DNA of 64,000 nucleotides from Catellatospora sp. KI3 (GCF_029948125.1 NZ_JASAMB010000008.1:62001-126000); one strand, 5' to 3'. Shown: positions 29,354 through 39,483, counted from the stretch's first letter. Program-made: numbers and translations. Notes: generated by a model from the sequence alone, not told the origin.

Positions 29354-30448
29354 TCAGCGGCGCTTGGTCGCCGGACGGCCGGTCGGGCGGACCGGCTTGG
29401 CGCCCGCCTTCGGCGCCGAGGTGGCACCGACGACGACCGGCTGGCCGGGCACGCCGCTCGCGGCCGCCTTCGCCGTGGACGACCGGCGGGCGAGCACCCG
29501 CTGGGTGTGGTTGGCGATGACCGGGTCCATCTCCTTCAGCCACACCAGCACCGGGGTGGCGAAGAACAGGGACGAGTAGACCGCCATGGCCATACCGATG
29601 AACAGCACCAGGCCCAGGTCCTTCAGCGTGCCCGCGCCCAGCAGGCCGGCGCCGATGAACAGCAGGCCGCCGACCGGCAGCAGCGCCACCAGCGAGGTGT
29701 TGATCGACCGCATGAAGGTCTGGTTCAGCGCCAGGTTCGCCGCCTCGGCGTACGTCGTGGTGCTGGAGGCCGTGATGCCACGGGTGTTCTCCTGCACCTT
29801 GTCGAAGACGACGACGACGTCGTAGAGGGCGAAGCCGAGGATGGTGAGGAAGCCGATCACGGTCGACGGCGTGACCTCGAAGCCGACCACGGAGTAGACC
29901 GCGGCGGTGGCGACCAGGTCGAAGATGAGCGAGGCGACCGCGGCCGCGGCCATCCGCCACTCGAACCGGATGATCAGGTACGCCGTGACGACCAGCAGGA
30001 AGATGCCCAGGCCCAGCAGCGCCTGGTCGGTGACCTGCTCGCCCCACGCGGGGCTGACCACGTCGTCGCTGATCGTCTTCGCGTCGATGTTGAGCTTCGT
30101 CGCGATGGACTCCTTGACCGCCTTGGTCTGGGTGTCGTCCAGCGCCGAGGTGCGGATCAGGTAGATCGCGTCACCGATCTGCTGCGCCGGGACCAGCGTC
30201 GCGTCGGGCCGGACCGCCTTGACGGCGTCGTCGACACTGCGCTCGACGTCGGCCAGCGAACCGGCCGTGACCGGCACCGAGAACTGGTTGCCACCGGAGA
30301 ACTCGATGCCCGGCTTGAAGCCGATCAGCACGAGGCTGAGCACGGCCAGCAGCAGCACGCCACCGGCTACGCCGAACCACAGCTTGCGCCGCTCGACGAT
30401 CTTGAGTCCGGCCTCACCGCGGTAGAGGCGGGATGCGAGACCACTCAT
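29354..30448 (-). CDS. secF: Protein translocase subunit SecF
   Basis: Partner of SecD in proton-driven Sec export. 364 aa. Six membrane helices around a small exported loop; landmarks include GIEFSGGNQF in the first exported domain and YDVVVVFDKVQEN with TLS-like segments in the membrane core. A positively charged C-terminal tail ends the protein. ATG overlaps the secD stop (ATGA). Confidence 0.95.
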   Translation of the reverse strand: MSGLASRLYRGEAGLKIVERRKLWFGVAGGVLLLAVLSLVLIGFKPGIEFSGGNQFSVPVTAGSLADVERSVDDAVKAVRPDATLVPAQQIGDAIYLIRTSALDDTQTKAVKESIATKLNIDAKTISDDVVSPAWGEQVTDQALLGLGIFLLVVTAYLIIRFEWRMAAAAVASLIFDLVATAAVYSVVGFEVTPSTVIGFLTILGFALYDVVVVFDKVQENTRGITASSTTTYAEAANLALNQTFMRSINTSLVALLPVGGLLFIGAGLLGAGTLKDLGLVLFIGMAMAVYSSLFFATPVLVWLKEMDPVIANHTQRVLARRSSTAKAAASGVPGQPVVVGATSAPKAGAKPVRPTGRPATKRR

Positions 30449-32274
30449 GCCTTAGCCTCCTTGGCTTCGTGCAGCACGCGGCCGAGGCCGCTGACGCGCG
30501 GGGACAGGAACGCGTCGGTGCGGGCGAACAGCGCCATGATCGGGTAACGGAAGAGGAACACCACGATCAGGTCGATCAGGGTGGCCAGACCCAGCGCGAA
30601 GGCGAAGCCCGCCACCGCGCCGGTGGAGACCAGGTACAGCACCAGCGCCGCGAGCAGCGAGATCGCGTTCGCGGTGAGGATGGTGCGGCGTGCCCGGGTC
30701 CAGGCCCGCTGGACGGCGCTGCGCGGCGCGCGTCCCTCGCGGATCTCGTCCTTGAGTCGCTCGAAGTAGATGACGAACGAGTCCGCCGCGACACCGAGTG
30801 ACACGATGAAGCCCGCGATACCGGCCAGGGTCAGCGTGAAGCCCATGGTCCGGCCGAGTACCACCAGCGCCAGGAAGGTCAGCACCGCCGAGAGCACCAG
30901 CGAGAGCGTGATGACCGTGCCGAGCAGGCGGTAGTAGAAGAACGAGTAGATCACGACCAGCAGCAGGCCGATGCCCGCCGCCAGCAGACCCGCCTGCAGG
31001 TGCTCGCCACCCAGGGTCGCCGTGATGGTCTGCGTCTCCTGCCGCTCGAAGGTCATCGCCAGCGAGCCGTAGTTGATGCCGTCGGCCAGCGCCTTGGCGG
31101 TGTCGACGGTGAAGTCACCGGTGATCTGCGACCGGTCGGTCAGCACGCCCTGGATGGCCGGGGCCGACAGGATCGTGTTGTCGAGCACCACCGCGACGCG
31201 GCAGCGGCCGTCGGTGTCGACCGCGGCGGGGTCGCACTTCGGGTCGCCGCTGTTGTTGAAGGCTTCCTTGGTGAGCTCGGTCCACTTGTCCTGGCCCTCG
31301 CCGGAGAACGTCAGGTTGACCACCCAGCGGCTGGTGCCCTGCTCGATGCCCGCGGTGGCGGTGTCGACGTCGGTGCCGGCGACCTTCGCGATGTCCAGCA
31401 GGTTCTTAGCCGTGCCGTCGCAGGCCACTGCCTTCTTGCTCGCGTCGCGGATCGAGCCGGCCACGCGCGCGTCGAGCTTGTCGCAGGTCACCTGCGGCAC
31501 GTAGTACTGGATCTCCACCGGGAGCGCGTTGATCTCGGCCGGAGTCAGGTCGGCGAACGGCTTGAGCACCTGGATGGCCGCGGGGTCGGACGGCACCGCG
31601 GTCAGCGCCTTGGCGGCGTCCCAGGCGGCCTTGCCGACCTTGGCCTGCACCTGCGCCTCGGTCACCGGGCCCTCGGCCTGGGCGGCCGGGCTCGCCGCGG
31701 CGGAGGCCGAGGCGGACGGGGTCGCGCTCGGAGCCGCGGCCATCGCGCCGCCGCCGCCGGAACCGGACGCCTTGGGCGACGGGGTGCCGGAGGCGCTCGG
31801 CTTGGCCGACGCGGACGCCGACGGCTTGGCCGAGGCGGACACGGTGGGGGTGGGCACCGGGGCGGTCGCCGCGCCGCTGCCGTCGGTCGTGTTGAGGACC
31901 TTGCGGAAGAACATCTGCGACGCCTGGCCGACATCGCGGATGGCGTCGTTCTCCTTCTTCGCGACCTGGATCACGATGAGGTTGTTGCCCTGGGTGACGA
32001 CCTGGGCCTCGGCCACGTTGAGGCTGTCGACCCGCTGCTGGATGATCTGGCGCGCCTGCTCCAGCTCTTCGGGCTTGGGCGGAGCCCCGGTGTCAGTCAC
32101 TGCCTTGAGGGTGACCCGCGAGCCGCCGACGAGGTCGAGTCCGAGCTGGGGGGCCAGGCGGTCACTGAAGCCGCCCTTTCCGCCGAACCAGGCCAGGCTG
32201 GCGAGGATGACGAAGATGGCGCCGAGCAAGGCGAGTTGCCGCCCGGGGCGCATCTGTCCCTGAGGTGGTGCCAC
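30445..32274 (-). CDS. secD: Protein translocase subunit SecD
   Basis: 609 aa. An N-terminal helix, a large exported P1 domain (GLDLVGGSRV), and five C-terminal helices with AGIAGFIVSLGVAADSFVIYFERLKDE. Between the first exported segments lies a roughly 70-residue Ala/Ser/Pro/Gly low-complexity insertion (around residues 130-200) not found in E. coli SecD. GTG start at 32274. It forms an operon yajC-secD-secF. Confidence 0.95.
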   Translation of the reverse strand: MAPPQGQMRPGRQLALLGAIFVILASLAWFGGKGGFSDRLAPQLGLDLVGGSRVTLKAVTDTGAPPKPEELEQARQIIQQRVDSLNVAEAQVVTQGNNLIVIQVAKKENDAIRDVGQASQMFFRKVLNTTDGSGAATAPVPTPTVSASAKPSASASAKPSASGTPSPKASGSGGGGAMAAAPSATPSASASAAASPAAQAEGPVTEAQVQAKVGKAAWDAAKALTAVPSDPAAIQVLKPFADLTPAEINALPVEIQYYVPQVTCDKLDARVAGSIRDASKKAVACDGTAKNLLDIAKVAGTDVDTATAGIEQGTSRWVVNLTFSGEGQDKWTELTKEAFNNSGDPKCDPAAVDTDGRCRVAVVLDNTILSAPAIQGVLTDRSQITGDFTVDTAKALADGINYGSLAMTFERQETQTITATLGGEHLQAGLLAAGIGLLLVVIYSFFYYRLLGTVITLSLVLSAVLTFLALVVLGRTMGFTLTLAGIAGFIVSLGVAADSFVIYFERLKDEIREGRAPRSAVQRAWTRARRTILTANAISLLAALVLYLVSTGAVAGFAFALGLATLIDLIVVFLFRYPIMALFARTDAFLSPRVSGLGRVLHEAKEAKA

Positions 32275-32352
32275 GGCTGTCGAGTCCTTCTGGGAATGGG
32301 TAACGGATGGGAGTACGCCACGGCCGGGACGCGGCCGTGGCGTGGGGGTTCC

Positions 32353-32682
32353 TTACTTGTCTTCCTGCACGGGGTTGTCCACCACGTGCTCGGTCGGTGC
32401 GGTCGTCTGCGAGACCACGCGACCCACGGCCTGACGCGCGTAGCGCGCCGTTACACCGGGCGAGATCTCCAGCGTGACACTTTCGTCGTCGACGCCCACC
32501 ACCGTGCCGTACAGGCCGCCGATCGTGATGATCTGGTCGCCGGCGCCGAGTGCCTTCTGCATCGACTCGGCCTCTTTACGGCGCTTGGACTGCGGTCGGA
32601 TGAACATGAAGTACATCAGGCCGAAGAGAAGCGCGATCATGAGGAGCGGAGTCCAGCCCCCGCCGCCCGATGAACCACCCAC
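32353..32682 (-). CDS. yajC: Preprotein translocase accessory subunit YajC
   Basis: 109 aa. A single membrane helix (PLLMIALLFGLMYFMFI, about 10-26) then a basic cytoplasmic part with RPQSKRRKE and a beta-rich domain (GDQIITIGGLYGTVVGV). I chose the GTG at 32682 (VGGSSGGGGW), which has GGAAAGG about 8 nt upstream, over the frame's earlier GTG/ATG codons. It precedes secD on the same strand and is part of the Sec accessory complex. Confidence 0.92.
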   Translation of the reverse strand: MGGSSGGGGWTPLLMIALLFGLMYFMFIRPQSKRRKEAESMQKALGAGDQIITIGGLYGTVVGVDDESVTLEISPGVTARYARQAVGRVVSQTTAPTEHVVDNPVQEDK

Positions 32683-32833
32683 GATGTGACCTTTCCACAC
32701 GGCCCCGCGGCGCGGCATCGCGCGCCGACGGTGGCGACTGTCGTCCGTTCGGACCGCGCGAAGTCTAGTCGGTGTGCTGACGATCGCACACTTGCGGTGC
32801 GGATCACGTTAAGATCACGGCCCGGCCAGGAGC

Positions 32834-33898
32834 TCAGGTATCCGGCTGACTGTCGGCGGAGAACAGGTCGGGGACCCCGGTGGTACCCGACCCGAACGTA
32901 CCATTCGGGGGATTTTTCCCGAGATGCCGCCACGCACCGGCAGTGGCGACGCGACCCCGGGGCGTGCGCGCCAACAGCCCCGCGCGCACCAGGAACGGCT
33001 CCACCACCTCCTCCACCGTGTCGGGTTGCTCACCCACGGCCACGGCGAGGGTGGACAGGCCGACCGGCCCGCCCCCGAACAGTTCCACCAACGCGACCAG
33101 CACCGCCCGGTCCAGGCGGTCCAGGCCGGCCTGGTCGACGTCGTACACCTTGAGCGCAGCCCGGGCCGCCGTCACCGTGACCACGCCGTCGCCCCGCAGC
33201 TCGGCGTAGTCGCGCACCCGCCGCAGCAGGCGGTTGGCCACGCGCGGTGTGCCGCGGGACCGGCCGGCGATCTCGGCGATGCCCTCGGCGGTGGCGGCCA
33301 CCCCGAGGATCCGCGCCGAGCGCTGCAGCAGCACCGCCAGCTCGGCCGAGGTGTAGAACTCCATGTGCCCGACGAAACCGAACCGGTCCCGCATCGGCCC
33401 GGTCAGCAGACCCGCCCGCGTGGTCGCGCCGACCAGCGTGAACGGCTCCAGATCCAACGGGATGGCGGTGGCGCCCGGACCCTTGCCGACCATCACGTCG
33501 ACCCGGAAATCCTCCATCGCGCTGTAGAGCAGCTCCTCGGCGGGCTTGGCGATGCGGTGGATCTCGTCGATGAACAGCACGTCACCGGCCTGGAGGCTGG
33601 TGAGCACGGCCGCGAGATCGCCGGAGCGCTCGATCGCCGGGCCCGAGGTCATCCGCAGCGCCCCGCCCAGCTCGGCCGCCACGATCATGGCCAGCGTGGT
33701 CTTACCGAGACCCGGCGAGCCGGAGAACAGGATGTGGTCGGGCGGGCTGCCCCGGCGCATCGCGCTGTGCAGCAGCACCTCCAGCTGCTCGCGCACCCGC
33801 TCCTGGGCCACGAACTCCGACAGCCGCTTGGGCCGCACCGACGCTTCGGCGTCGCGCTCCTCCGGTGAGGCCAGGGCACTGACCAGTGAATCGGTCAT
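32834..33898 (-). CDS. ruvB: Holliday junction branch-migration helicase RuvB
   Basis: 354 aa AAA+ motor. Walker [12 protein letters not shown] (60-70), Walker B DEIH at 111-114, then a [10 protein letters not shown] sensor 1 and a winged-helix C terminus ([15 protein letters not shown]). Overlaps the upstream ruvA stop (ATGA). Confidence 0.97.
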   Translation of the reverse strand: MTDSLVSALASPEERDAEASVRPKRLSEFVAQERVREQLEVLLHSAMRRGSPPDHILFSGSPGLGKTTLAMIVAAELGGALRMTSGPAIERSGDLAAVLTSLQAGDVLFIDEIHRIAKPAEELLYSAMEDFRVDVMVGKGPGATAIPLDLEPFTLVGATTRAGLLTGPMRDRFGFVGHMEFYTSAELAVLLQRSARILGVAATAEGIAEIAGRSRGTPRVANRLLRRVRDYAELRGDGVVTVTAARAALKVYDVDQAGLDRLDRAVLVALVELFGGGPVGLSTLAVAVGEQPDTVEEVVEPFLVRAGLLARTPRGRVATAGAWRHLGKNPPNGTFGSGTTGVPDLFSADSQPDT

Positions 33899-34491
33899 CG
33901 CGACTTGCCCAGCATCCGGATCGCCTGGCGCAGCAGGTCAGGCACCGGGGGCACCGTGCCGTCGATGGTCTCGGCCACCGCCGACACCGCCTGCTCGGCC
34001 TGCGCCGCGCTCCAGCCCAGGCCGATGAGGCCCTGGCGGACCTGCTCGGTCCAGGCCGTGGGCCGACCGCCCTGCGCGGGTACGGCCGAGACCGGCCCGA
34101 TCTTGTCGCGCAGCTCCAGCACCAGGCGCTCGGCGCCCTTCTTGCCGATGCCCGGCACCCGGGTCAGCACGCCGGTGTCGCCGTGCGCGATGGCCGCGCG
34201 CAGCACGTCCGGCGTGTGCACCGCCAGCGCCGCCTGGGCCAGCCTCGGCCCGACCCCGGTGGCGGTCATCAGCAGCTCGAACAGCTGCTTCTCGTCGTCC
34301 TCGGCGAACCCGAACAGGGTCAGCGAGTCCTCCCGCACGATCAGCGTGGTGGCCAGCCGGGCCGGCTGCCCGACCCGCAGCGAGGACAGCGTGCCCGGCG
34401 CGCAGTGCACGCTCAGGCCGACACCGCCCACTTCCACCACCGCCGCGTCCGCGCCGACCGCGGCCACCACCCCGGCAACACTCGCGATCAT
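33895..34491 (-). CDS. ruvA: Holliday junction DNA-binding protein RuvA
   Basis: 198 aa. N-terminal OB fold ([13 protein letters not shown] onward), two helix-hairpin-helix units ([13 protein letters not shown] and [16 protein letters not shown]) and the C-terminal domain III that contacts RuvB ([16 protein letters not shown]). ATG start overlapping the ruvC stop. Confidence 0.96.
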   Translation of the reverse strand: MIASVAGVVAAVGADAAVVEVGGVGLSVHCAPGTLSSLRVGQPARLATTLIVREDSLTLFGFAEDDEKQLFELLMTATGVGPRLAQAALAVHTPDVLRAAIAHGDTGVLTRVPGIGKKGAERLVLELRDKIGPVSAVPAQGGRPTAWTEQVRQGLIGLGWSAAQAEQAVSAVAETIDGTVPPVPDLLRQAIRMLGKSR

Positions 34492-35033
34492 CGTGCCTCT
34501 CCTCGTGACGTCGCCTTGCGTACGGCCTCACCCAGGCGGTCGCGGGTGCCGCCGCGCCAGATGTGGCAGATGGCCAGCGCCAGCGCGTCGGCGGCGTCCG
34601 CCGGCCTCGGCGGGGCGTCCAGCCGCAGCAGCCGGGTGACCATCGTGGTGACCTGCTTCTTGTCGGCCTGACCGGAGCCGGTCACGGCCGCTTTCACCTC
34701 GCTGGGAGTGTAGGTGCGCACCGGCAGCCCGGCTCGCGCGGCCGCCAGCACCGCCACCGCGGCCGCCTGCGCGGTGCCCATCACCGTACGCACGTTGTGC
34801 TGGGCGAACACTCGCTCGACCGCGACACTGTCCGGCTGGTGGACGCGGATCAGCTCGGCGAGGCTGGTGTCCAGGTGCAGCAGCCGGTCGGCCAGATCCA
34901 GGTCCGGGTCGGAGGTGACCACGGTGTAATGGACCATCGCGCACGGGCGGCCGGGCACGCCCTCGACCACCCCGACCCCACACCGGGTCAGTCCCGGGTC
35001 GACGCCCAGCACCCGCCGCTGCCGCACCTGCAC
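34488..35033 (-). CDS. ruvC: Holliday junction resolvase RuvC
   Basis: 181 aa endonuclease. The first active-site Asp is 12 in [11 protein letters not shown], a second acidic residue is in [11 protein letters not shown], and [12 protein letters not shown] gives the C-terminal aspartates. GTG start at 35033. First gene of the ruvCAB operon, whose stops and starts all overlap. Confidence 0.96.
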   Translation of the reverse strand: MQVRQRRVLGVDPGLTRCGVGVVEGVPGRPCAMVHYTVVTSDPDLDLADRLLHLDTSLAELIRVHQPDSVAVERVFAQHNVRTVMGTAQAAAVAVLAAARAGLPVRTYTPSEVKAAVTGSGQADKKQVTTMVTRLLRLDAPPRPADAADALALAICHIWRGGTRDRLGEAVRKATSRGEAR

Positions 35034-35200
35034 CTGTGGTCACTCCCGTCGCCGTACGTGTGTACGACACCCTAGTGGACGCCTCCGACTTCGTACGCGC
35101 CACCGCACCGCCCGGGACAACCGATCCGAGGTCCTATGTGGTGACTACGATGTCGTGGGAGCGTTCCCGGCGCATCCCGCCCCACATCCTCGGAGGAGAC

Positions 35201-35977
35201 ATGGTGAGACCGCGCAGGCTCGCGGCCGCGCTCGGCACGCTGGCCGCCGTACTGGCCCTGACCGCGTGCACCGGCATGCCCGCCCCGGCACCCAGCCCGA
35301 CCGGCCTGAACTCCGGCGCCGACTGCGGCCTGCCCGACGGCGTCCGGCAGACCCGCTTCGGCTCCGACATCGGCGCCGACCTGGGCGGCATCATCCTCGG
35401 CGACGGCCGGACCGGGGTGGTGCTGGCGCACCAGAACCAGAGCGACCTGTGCCAGTGGCTCGACTACGGCGTGGTGCTGGTGCAGCGCGGCTACCGGGTG
35501 CTGCTGTTCGACTTCGGCGGGTTCGGCGTCTCGTCCGGCGGCTCGTCCACCAACGCCCAGCAGGTCGCCGCAGCCGCCATGGTGCTGCGCGCCGACGGCG
35601 CGACCTCGATCGTGCTGATGGGCGCCTCGATGGGCGGCACCGCCGTGCTGATCGCCGCGCCGACCGTCACGCCCCCGCCGACCGCGGTGGTGGCGCTGTC
35701 CGCGCCGACCGTGTTCAGCGGCAACGCGCTCGACGCGGCGCCGAAGCTGACCATGCCGGTGTTCTACGGCGCGGGCGACGGGGAGGGCAGCTTCACCCGG
35801 ATGGCCAAGGAGCTGTACGACCTCACCCCCGCCACCGCCAAGAAGCTCGTGTACGGCCCCGGCACCTTCCACGGCGTCTCGCTGCTGGACAGCGGCACCA
35901 GCCCGCTCACCCTGGCCCTGACCGACTTCCTCACCGCCAACGCCCCCGCCCTGCCCCCAGCCACCCCGACCTCCTGA
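35201..35977 (+). CDS. Lipoprotein alpha/beta hydrolase (dienelactone hydrolase-like)
   Basis: 258 aa. Signal with lipobox LTAC (Cys26). An alpha/beta hydrolase core follows: nucleophile elbow GASMGG, acid-containing strand, and the catalytic His in GTFHGVS near the C terminus. Membrane-tethered, extracytoplasmic esterase of unknown substrate. I chose the ATG at 35201 because CGGAGGAG lies just upstream; the longer frame from 35036 adds residues upstream of the signal peptide. Divergent from ruvC with 167 bp between. Confidence 0.87.
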   Translation: MVRPRRLAAALGTLAAVLALTACTGMPAPAPSPTGLNSGADCGLPDGVRQTRFGSDIGADLGGIILGDGRTGVVLAHQNQSDLCQWLDYGVVLVQRGYRVLLFDFGGFGVSSGGSSTNAQQVAAAAMVLRADGATSIVLMGASMGGTAVLIAAPTVTPPPTAVVALSAPTVFSGNALDAAPKLTMPVFYGAGDGEGSFTRMAKELYDLTPATAKKLVYGPGTFHGVSLLDSGTSPLTLALTDFLTANAPALPPATPTS

Positions 35978-36004
35978 GCCGTGCTTCCGGGCCGCCGACC
36001 CGGC

Positions 36005-36087
36005 CCACCTGGCATTGACGATGGCCTATCTAGAACACGAGTCGCGAAGAATCGTCCTCCAGATAGGCCAGCGTCAATGCCAGGTGG
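36005..36087. repeat. GGCCTAT-family inverted repeat, copy C
   Basis: Arms 36005-36031 and 36061-36087, 27 bp with one mismatch; core GACG-TGGCCTATCT, with outer CCACCTGGCATT also mirrored. Between the lipoprotein hydrolase (+) and TetR (-) genes, 28 bp after the hydrolase stop. Confidence 0.9.
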
Positions 36088-36141
36088 TGCCGCATACCGG
36101 CGCTCGCGGCCACGACCAGGCCACGACCCGCCGCAGGCGTA

Positions 36142-36750
36142 TCAGGCGAGCATGCCGCGCAGCACCATGTCGACGATCTGCTCCGGCAGCGCATCGCCGT
36201 CCAGCGCCGGATTCCACCGCAGCATCCGGTGCATCAGCACCGGGCTGATCAGCGCGGTCACCGCGATCTCGACATCCAGGTCGGCCCGCAGCTCCCCGCT
36301 GGCGACCCCGCGCCGCAGCACCTCGCGCATCACCTCGCGCCGGGGCTCGGCCAGCTCCTGCCAGATCCGCCAGGCCGCCTCGCTACGGGCGACCTCCGGC
36401 CACAGGCACGGCATGATCTTGACGGTGCGCTCGTCCTTGTGCCCGACGACCGCCAGCAGCTGGACCAGGTCCTCGCGCAGGGATTCCCCGCGCGGCTGCT
36501 GCGGCGTGCCCTTGAGCTTGAGCAGCGTCTCCAGGAGCAGCTCGTCCTTGCCGGGCCAGCGCCGGTAGATGGTGGCCTTGCCGACCCCGGCGCGTGCGGC
36601 GATCGCCTCCATGCTCAGCGCCTCGACGCTGACGCCGTCGGCGAGCAGGTCGAGCACCGCCTCGATGATCGCGTCGTGCGCGCGGGAGCTGCGCGGACGC
36701 CCCTGCGTCCGCGCAGCCGCCGTTGCCGTGGTGTCGGCAAGCTCAGTCAT
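36142..36750 (-). CDS. TetR family transcriptional regulator
   Basis: 202 aa. N-terminal helix-turn-helix (about 36-62) with MEAIAARAGVGKATIYRRW, the TetR recognition pattern, and a C-terminal ligand domain with a TetR_C-like segment ending QIVDMVLRGML. It is the second gene of an operon led by the MFS exporter 12 nt upstream, so it should be autoregulated by the matched operators at 38380-38452. Confidence 0.93.
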   Translation of the reverse strand: MTELADTTATAAARTQGRPRSSRAHDAIIEAVLDLLADGVSVEALSMEAIAARAGVGKATIYRRWPGKDELLLETLLKLKGTPQQPRGESLREDLVQLLAVVGHKDERTVKIMPCLWPEVARSEAAWRIWQELAEPRREVMREVLRRGVASGELRADLDVEIAVTALISPVLMHRMLRWNPALDGDALPEQIVDMVLRGMLA

Positions 36751-36762
36751 GGTGACCGAACC

Positions 36763-38367
36763 TTACCCGACCTGCGCCAGCTCGGCGTCGCGATGCGACC
36801 CGTCGCGGCCGTCGACCGGGCCCGCCTGGCCGGGGACCGCCGGGGCGGCCTGGGCCCTGCCGGGCATCCAGCGCAGCACGACCACCACCGCCACCAGGGC
36901 CACCAGCGCCGAGCCGAGGGAGGCCCAGTGCATGGCGTGCACGAACGCTTCGTCGGCGGCACCGGTCAGCGCCTTGCCCGCCTGGCCGAGCCGCTCGGCG
37001 ACGCCGTACGCGCCGGAGATGGATTCGCTGGCGATGTCGCGCGCCGCCGGGGGCAGTGCCGTGGTCGCGCCCTCGACCTGGTCGCGGTAGATGCCCGCGA
37101 CGATCGAGCCGAGCACCGCGATGCCCAGCGCCGAGGCGACCTGGCGCACCGTGTTGGAGACGGCCGAGCCGACGCCCGCCTTCTCGCGGGGCAGGCTGGC
37201 CATGATGGTGTTGGTGGCCGGCGGCATCACGTTGGCCATGCTGGTGCCCAGCAGGAAGAAGCTGACCGCCACGATCCAGACGGGTGTGTCGACCTGGAGG
37301 GTGCTGAGCAGCCCGAACGTGGCCGCGGCCAGCAGCAGGCCGGTCGCCGCGGTGGTGCGTACGCCGAAGCGCTTGACCACGGTGCTGCTCAGCGGCGAGA
37401 ACACCAGCTGGCCCACCGCGAACGGCACCAGCAGCGCGCCGGTCTGGATCGGCGAGTAGCCCCGCACCAGCTGCAGGTAGAAGCTGATGAAGAACAGGCC
37501 GCCCATGGACGCGAAGAAGATCAGGCCGACCGCCGTGACCGAGGCGGAGAAGCGGGCGTTGCGGAACAGCCGCACGTCCAGCGAGGGGTGCGTGGTGCGC
37601 GCCTCCCACCAGATGAACGCCGCGAGCACCACCACGCCCAGCGTGATCGAGGCCAGCACGCTCGCCCGGCCGAAGCCGTGCTCGCCCCCGTCGACGATGC
37701 CGTAGACCAGCGCGACCAGGCCCAGCACCGACAGCAGCACTCCGGCGATGTCGATCCGCCCCGGCTTGGGGTCACGCGACTCGGGCACCAGGATCGCGAC
37801 CGCGACCAGGCCCAGCGCGATGATCGGCACGTTGATCAGGAAGACCGAGCCCCACCAGTAGTGCTCCAGCAGGAACCCGCCCAGCAGCGGGCCGATCGCG
37901 ACGGCCAGGCCGACCGCGCCGGCCCACAGGCCGATGGCCTTGGGGCGCTCGCGCGGCTCGAACACGTTCGCGATGATCGACAGGGTCACCGGCATGATGG
38001 CGGCGCCGCCGACGCCCATGAGGGCGCGGGCGCCGATCAGCTGGGCTGGGCTGTGGGCGTACGCCGACAGCAGTGACGACGCCGCGAACGCCAGCAGGCC
38101 GAACATCAGGAAGCGCTTGCGCCCCCAGCGGTCGCCCAGCACGCCGAAGCTGAAGAGCAGACCGGCGAAGACGAGGGTGTACGAGTTGATCGCCCATTCG
38201 AGCTGGCTCTGGGTCGCGCCCAGCCCGTGGACGGGGTCGGCGAGCGTACGCATCGCCACGTTGAGCACGGTGTTGTCGAGCACGACCACGAGCAGGCTCA
38301 CCACGAGCACGGCCAGGATGGCCCAGCGCCTCGGGTGGCCGGTCTGCGGCGCAGATTCCACGTTCAT
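36763..38367 (-). CDS. MFS drug exporter, DHA2 (EmrB/QacA) type, 14 helices
   Basis: 534 aa. Motif D1 LDNTVLNVAMRTL (30-42) after the first helix, motif A GVLGDRWGRKR (75-85), motif C-like GPLLGG, and fourteen hydrophobic segments by eye. The substrate cannot be predicted; DHA2 pumps export lipophilic cations or natural products. I chose the ATG at 38367 (MNVESAPQ); upstream frame residues to 38535 run through the operator region. Co-transcribed with the TetR gene. Confidence 0.92.
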   Translation of the reverse strand: MNVESAPQTGHPRRWAILAVLVVSLLVVVLDNTVLNVAMRTLADPVHGLGATQSQLEWAINSYTLVFAGLLFSFGVLGDRWGRKRFLMFGLLAFAASSLLSAYAHSPAQLIGARALMGVGGAAIMPVTLSIIANVFEPRERPKAIGLWAGAVGLAVAIGPLLGGFLLEHYWWGSVFLINVPIIALGLVAVAILVPESRDPKPGRIDIAGVLLSVLGLVALVYGIVDGGEHGFGRASVLASITLGVVVLAAFIWWEARTTHPSLDVRLFRNARFSASVTAVGLIFFASMGGLFFISFYLQLVRGYSPIQTGALLVPFAVGQLVFSPLSSTVVKRFGVRTTAATGLLLAAATFGLLSTLQVDTPVWIVAVSFFLLGTSMANVMPPATNTIMASLPREKAGVGSAVSNTVRQVASALGIAVLGSIVAGIYRDQVEGATTALPPAARDIASESISGAYGVAERLGQAGKALTGAADEAFVHAMHWASLGSALVALVAVVVVLRWMPGRAQAAPAVPGQAGPVDGRDGSHRDAELAQVG

Positions 38368-38379
38368 CCCCCAGGGTTT

Positions 38380-38402
38380 CGATACGGGAACGTCTCGTAT
38401 CG
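38380..38402. promoter_or_regulatory. TetR-type operator 1
   Basis: 23-bp dyad: CGATACGG - 7 nt - TCGTATCG, 13 bp upstream of the MFS start. Arms match with one mismatch. Confidence 0.8.
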
Positions 38403-38429
38403 CATGCTGGACGCTACGCCCCCCGTTGT

Positions 38430-38452
38430 CGATACGGAACAGTGCCGTATCG
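38430..38452. promoter_or_regulatory. TetR-type operator 2
   Basis: 23-bp dyad CGATACGG - 7 nt - CCGTATCG, perfect arms. The centre is 50 bp from that of operator 1, about five helical turns, so repressor dimers would face the same side. The region carries the promoter of the MFS-tetR operon. Confidence 0.82.
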
Positions 38453-38661
38453 AAAGTGACCCAGCACACTGCCCATCGCCCGAACGGGTGACACGGGCTC
38501 CGCTCGCGGCCGGACCGCACCCCCGCGACCAGCACCGTCCTATCGACACGGCGATGGTGCCGGATTCGTCAGGTTCGGCCCGATTCGCGTGCCACCATCG
38601 GGTGGCGGGACGGCGTCGTGCGGACGAGCACCGCTGCCCGCCCAGCGCGGAGGAGTTGTTG

Positions 38662-39441
38662 ATGGCCAACGCATTCGGCGTCCCGACCTGGGTCGATCTG
38701 AGCACCACCGATCTGAAGGCGGCGACCGAGTTCTATACCGATCTGTTCGGCTGGGAGGCCGAGGTGTCGCCCGAGCCGGAAACCGGCGGGTACACCACCT
38801 TCCGGCTCGACGGCCGGGCCGTGGCGGGCGCCGGCCCCATCGAGGGCGGCGAGCACCAGCCCGCGCTCTGGACCACGTACGTCGAGGTCCACGACGCGGA
38901 GCAGACGGCGCGCGACGTCGCCGAGGCGGGCGGCAGCGTGCTGCTCGAGCCGTTCGACGTGCACCCGAACGGCAAGATGGCGGTCTTCCTGGACCAGGCG
39001 GGCGGGATGTTCGCCGTGTGGCAGCCCGGCAGCGCGGGCGGCGGCCAGCTGTTCCGCGTGCCCGGCACGCTGGCCTGGAACGAGCTGACCACCCGCGACA
39101 CCGACGGGGCGAAGGAGTTCTACGGCGCCGTGTTCGGCTGGGACGCGCACGACCTGCCGTTCGGCTCGGTGACCTACACCGAGTGGCAGGTCGCGGGGCG
39201 CTCCATCGCGGGCATGATGCCGATGGAGGGCGACGACTGGCCGGCCGACCTGCCGCCGCACTGGATGGTGTACTGGCACGTCGCCGACACCGACCTGGCC
39301 GCGCGGCGGGTCGAGGAGCTGGGCGGCGTCGTGTGCGTACCGCCGACCGACATCCCGCCTGGCCGGTTCGCCATCTGCGAGGACCCGCAGGGCGGGGTGT
39401 TCGCGGTGATTCGGGTGGGTGCGGAGCGGCTCGCGGGCTGA
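38662..39441 (+). CDS. Two-domain VOC family protein (glyoxalase/bleomycin-resistance fold)
   Basis: 259 aa with two vicinal-oxygen-chelate domains (about 1-122 and 130-259). Repeated signatures: WVDLSTTDLKAATEFYTDLFGW and its second-domain match WNELTTRDTDGAKEFY..FGW. Metal-ligand His/Glu positions are not certain. Function unknown; relatives are often annotated as glyoxalase-like. ATG at 38662 with GGAGGAG ahead. Stands alone, 294 bp from the divergent MFS gene. Confidence 0.86.
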   Translation: MANAFGVPTWVDLSTTDLKAATEFYTDLFGWEAEVSPEPETGGYTTFRLDGRAVAGAGPIEGGEHQPALWTTYVEVHDAEQTARDVAEAGGSVLLEPFDVHPNGKMAVFLDQAGGMFAVWQPGSAGGGQLFRVPGTLAWNELTTRDTDGAKEFYGAVFGWDAHDLPFGSVTYTEWQVAGRSIAGMMPMEGDDWPADLPPHWMVYWHVADTDLAARRVEELGGVVCVPPTDIPPGRFAICEDPQGGVFAVIRVGAERLAG

Positions 39442-39483
39442 GCGGCGTCTCGGGCGGGCTCGCCGCTGCGCGCGGCAGGCGTT

